Shown: positions 61,746-64,000 of the stretch, in pieces
Layout: each line of letters opens with the position of its first letter
Position numbering within the stretch: the first letter of the stretch is position 1
Assembly: GCA_013397845.1 (NCBI GenBank)
Contig: VZTG01001883.1
Location: 1,802,304 to 1,866,303 of the forward strand
Reading direction: 5' to 3'
DNA from: Melanocharis versteri
Lineage: Eukaryota > Chordata > Aves > Passeriformes > Melanocharitidae
Length of the DNA stretch: 64,000 nt
Position numbers and translations under genes: made by a program
Notes under the pieces: model-generated
Databases searched by the model: none
What the model was told of the DNA's origin: nothing
What the model saw: only the letters and a program-made list of their open reading frames with translations

Positions 61746-63353
61746 AATTTCTTTTTAGAATGTGTTACAGAATTTACATCTGTACATATATGGATGTCTG
61801 TTTCAATCTAAAGTTGAGATGCTAGAAATTGTGCTGGATGTGTCTCAGAGAAAAAAAAAAGGAAACTCATCCTATAAAGACCAATGATTAGGATTGTGAA
61901 AACAAAGGCAAGTTCAAATAGGTTAAGAGTGGGATGTAAAAATAAATTATATGGCAGTTGAGCACATTTTAGAATACAGTAGTAGGGAGTATAGCTGGTC
62001 AGACTTTTGTAATACCTTTTTTCACTAAAACTGTTGATTTACTGAAGCAAGATTTTGTGGGGCCAAAGAGTGGTATCAGAGACACTTCAGCTCATTGGTT
62101 GTTTTACAAAGAGTTTAAAAATTAGTTTCAGTATTGCTTCAATTGTTTTCAACAAAATTTTCCAGTTTAAAATTACTTTTGTTAAGAAAATGAAGAAAAC
62201 TTTTTGTTTTTTAAAATTGTTGTGATTAAAATTACGCATTTTGAAATAGTGTTGGAGTAAGTTTTCTTCTATGCCCCGAAGCTTTAGAAAATATATCTTT
62301 TCAGTCTTGAACTTTTTTGAAATTGCTAATGTTCATCCTACTTAGAGATGAAAAGATTTGGAAACATTTGTGTGCCACTGAAACACGTTTCCTGTGAAAC
62401 TAGAGCACAATAATTCTCTCTCTGCTACACATGCATCTGCCATTCTCATTGAAGAAGCTTCATTTAGAGGAATCCATTGGCCGATCCAAACAAGCCCTCT
62501 GTGACTTGAAAGTGACAGCAAGGGATTTAAATCACAAAGATCATACTGGGTCTACAGATTCTGTGCAATGTTCCCTGGGCTCAGACCACAGAAATGCTGT
62601 CATTGTAAGGCATGCCAGTCACAGGATATAAGGAAGCCAGGGCACTTCCTCATCTACTTCATGCTATATCTTCAGACTCAGCTTATGGAATGCTTACTTC
62701 TGTTGTTTTTACCATACAGTTTATAGAGAAGAGTCTTTTACATTTGAGCTGGGACTTGGGCAAGTGCTGCCCTGAGGGAAAGGCTGCAAATGCAGTATGG
62801 CTGCTGACTGATCTGTTTTCTGTGATGCTGCTCACAGCACGATTTGAAAAATATTTTAATTATGAAAAGTAATCATACAATTTTATTCCAGTATTTTTAA
62901 TCTGTGAAATCTTAGTGAAAAATCAATTCCTGGGTGATTTTCAAGGAAACACTGCAGCCTGAACAAATTAAAATAAAACAAAGTGTGGTCTTTGTAGGGT
63001 GCCTTTAAGTGAATTCTGTATCACTGCACCTGACTGTTGCTATCATGTTAGCTTGAGAAATGCATTTTCCATCTATTAGCCTGAAAACTCTTTCAGCCAG
63101 GGAAGGGACAGAATTCCATAAAAGAAATTTATTATATTTCAGGGTTTGCTGCTGAAATTCAGCTTATTTTGCAGGGAGAAAATGGGAACAGATTCAACAG
63201 GAATAGAAAAGCTATTAGAGAAGAGACCAGGCTGAAGTGTATTTCATTTTCATTAGTGCAAAGACTTTCCATCTCCTTTAACCTGCACTGTCACCATATG
63301 CACAATGAAAAACAAAGGGTTCAATTTGCTCTACAGCACTGGTAGAATTGAAC
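61746..63353. other. Non-coding DNA, no gene seen
   Basis: AT-rich unique-looking DNA. Open frames 62431-62631 and 62612-62872 (plus) overlap each other and lack domains. The section from about 63180 onward is AT-rich but complex, and is noted as a possible regulatory element. Confidence 0.5.
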
Positions 63354-63363
63354 TAATTGATTA
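63354..63363. promoter_or_regulatory. Candidate paired homeodomain (P2-type) site
   Basis: TAATTGATTA has two TAAT half-sites in inverted orientation with a 2-base spacer, the form bound by dimers of paired-class and related homeodomain proteins. A 10-base motif is expected by chance in AT-rich DNA, so this is only suggestive. It lies in a non-repetitive segment (63180-63430) without open frames. Confidence 0.2.
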
Positions 63364-64000
63364 ACAGCAATTTCCCCCATCAAATAAATGGAGCCATGTG
63401 ATTTCTGACATGGACAGAACAAAGCTCAGAAGCTGGTAAGGATACTGGTTTTGAATACAAACAGGCAGGAACCAAGGACAGGAGTCTCAACACAAATGAA
63501 GCACCTGGGCAAACCATTACTATGACCTGCAGAGGCTTCTTTTAGCTCTTAAACAGCTCCTTCTTCATGTCAGTCTGAACTGAGTTTAAGCAGCTGTCCC
63601 AGGTTACAGAGCTAGCCTTGAGCACAGGCAGCGGGGCACCTAGGAGAAGAAAATGATCTCCTGGCCCTGAAACTCTCTTGTCGCAAAGCAAGCTACTTCT
63701 GCACTTCTTTCATTTGCAGTAGAGACTTGGCCCTAGCTCCCAGTTCACTACATTTTGTTCTTTTATTGAAATTCTATCCCTTCAATAATGCAGAGCCCGT
63801 GAGCCTTGAGCTCTTTCTGTCCTTACCCATCCTCCTTTTAGTGACCCTCAGTAAAAACACACTTCTGAAGAGTGCTTTACATTTTTCATGGGTTTTTGGT
63901 TTTCATTTTGCAGCAAGATCTTGCTTTCTTCCTTGGATTCTCCTTTGCCACTTTCTGTAATGTATTTGTATCCCACAGTAAATATGGCCATGGAAGAACT
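63364..64000. other. Non-coding DNA to window end
   Basis: No gene is recognised. Open frame 63727-63960 (plus, 77 codons) is hydrophobic but has no recognisable domain. Weak MIR-like words near 63505-63630 are too diverged to call. Confidence 0.45.

Noticed and set aside
61322..61825. 167-codon plus-strand open frame, the longest in the window
   Set aside because: A large part is Lys/Glu/Arg repeats encoded by the (GAAA)n/(GGAA)n microsatellite, which has no stop codon in this frame. The rest shows no domain.
63505..63630. Possible MIR-like words ('cacctgggcaaacc' forward, 'cccaggttacagagctag' reverse)
   Set aside because: The two words point in opposite orientations and neither is extended by a recognisable core.

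Overview
The window is AT-rich, stop-codon-dense DNA of vertebrate type and most probably avian. The organism call rests on the repeats: a recognisable CR1 LINE with near-consensus reverse-transcriptase and 3'-end sequence at 47008-47852, a second CR1 3' fragment on the minus strand at 4645-5065, and much older CR1/L3-like and SINE-like relics. There are no Alu, L1 or B1-type repeats, and repeats are sparse overall. A non-avian reptile cannot be excluded from the sequence alone.

I find no protein-coding gene, no rRNA or tRNA gene, no CRISPR array and no operon-like organisation. The longest open frames (about 120-167 codons) lack recognisable domains and show no splice-linked continuation. 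One owes its length to a (GAAA)n/(GGAA)n tract, and another lies in a local GC-rich patch. The only stretch with recognisable protein similarity is the broken CR1 reverse transcriptase. The window is therefore best read as intergenic 'gene desert' or the interior of a very large intron.

Layout: 1-7.1 kb is AT-rich DNA with simple repeats and a CR1 3' fragment (minus). 7.14-7.96 kb holds an old CR1/L3-like relic (minus) that contains a 22-nt perfect palindrome. 8-26 kb is unique-looking DNA. 26.1-26.8 kb has CA and AT microsatellites and a MIR/CORE-SINE-like relic. 27-44 kb is unique-looking DNA with A/C-rich and AAT/AAC tracts, a GC-richer patch near 36.6-37.1 kb and a CpG cluster near 39 kb. 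44.3-45.3 kb has two degraded repeat-like pieces. 47.0-47.85 kb is the internally deleted CR1 (plus). 48-53.3 kb is AT-rich unique DNA. 53.34-54.20 kb is a large inverted repeat (117-bp arms, 91% identical, 623-bp spacer). 57.99-58.04 kb is a perfect 20-bp-arm hairpin. 61.6-61.75 kb is a long purine microsatellite. The right end holds an AT-rich stretch with a paired homeodomain-type motif.

The most noteworthy non-standard structures are the 117-bp-arm inverted repeat at 53341-54197, the perfect 20+6+20 hairpin at 57993-58038 and the CpG-dense island in AT-rich DNA at 38974-39156. Several AT-rich segments have a texture resembling conserved non-coding elements, but conservation cannot be judged from one sequence.
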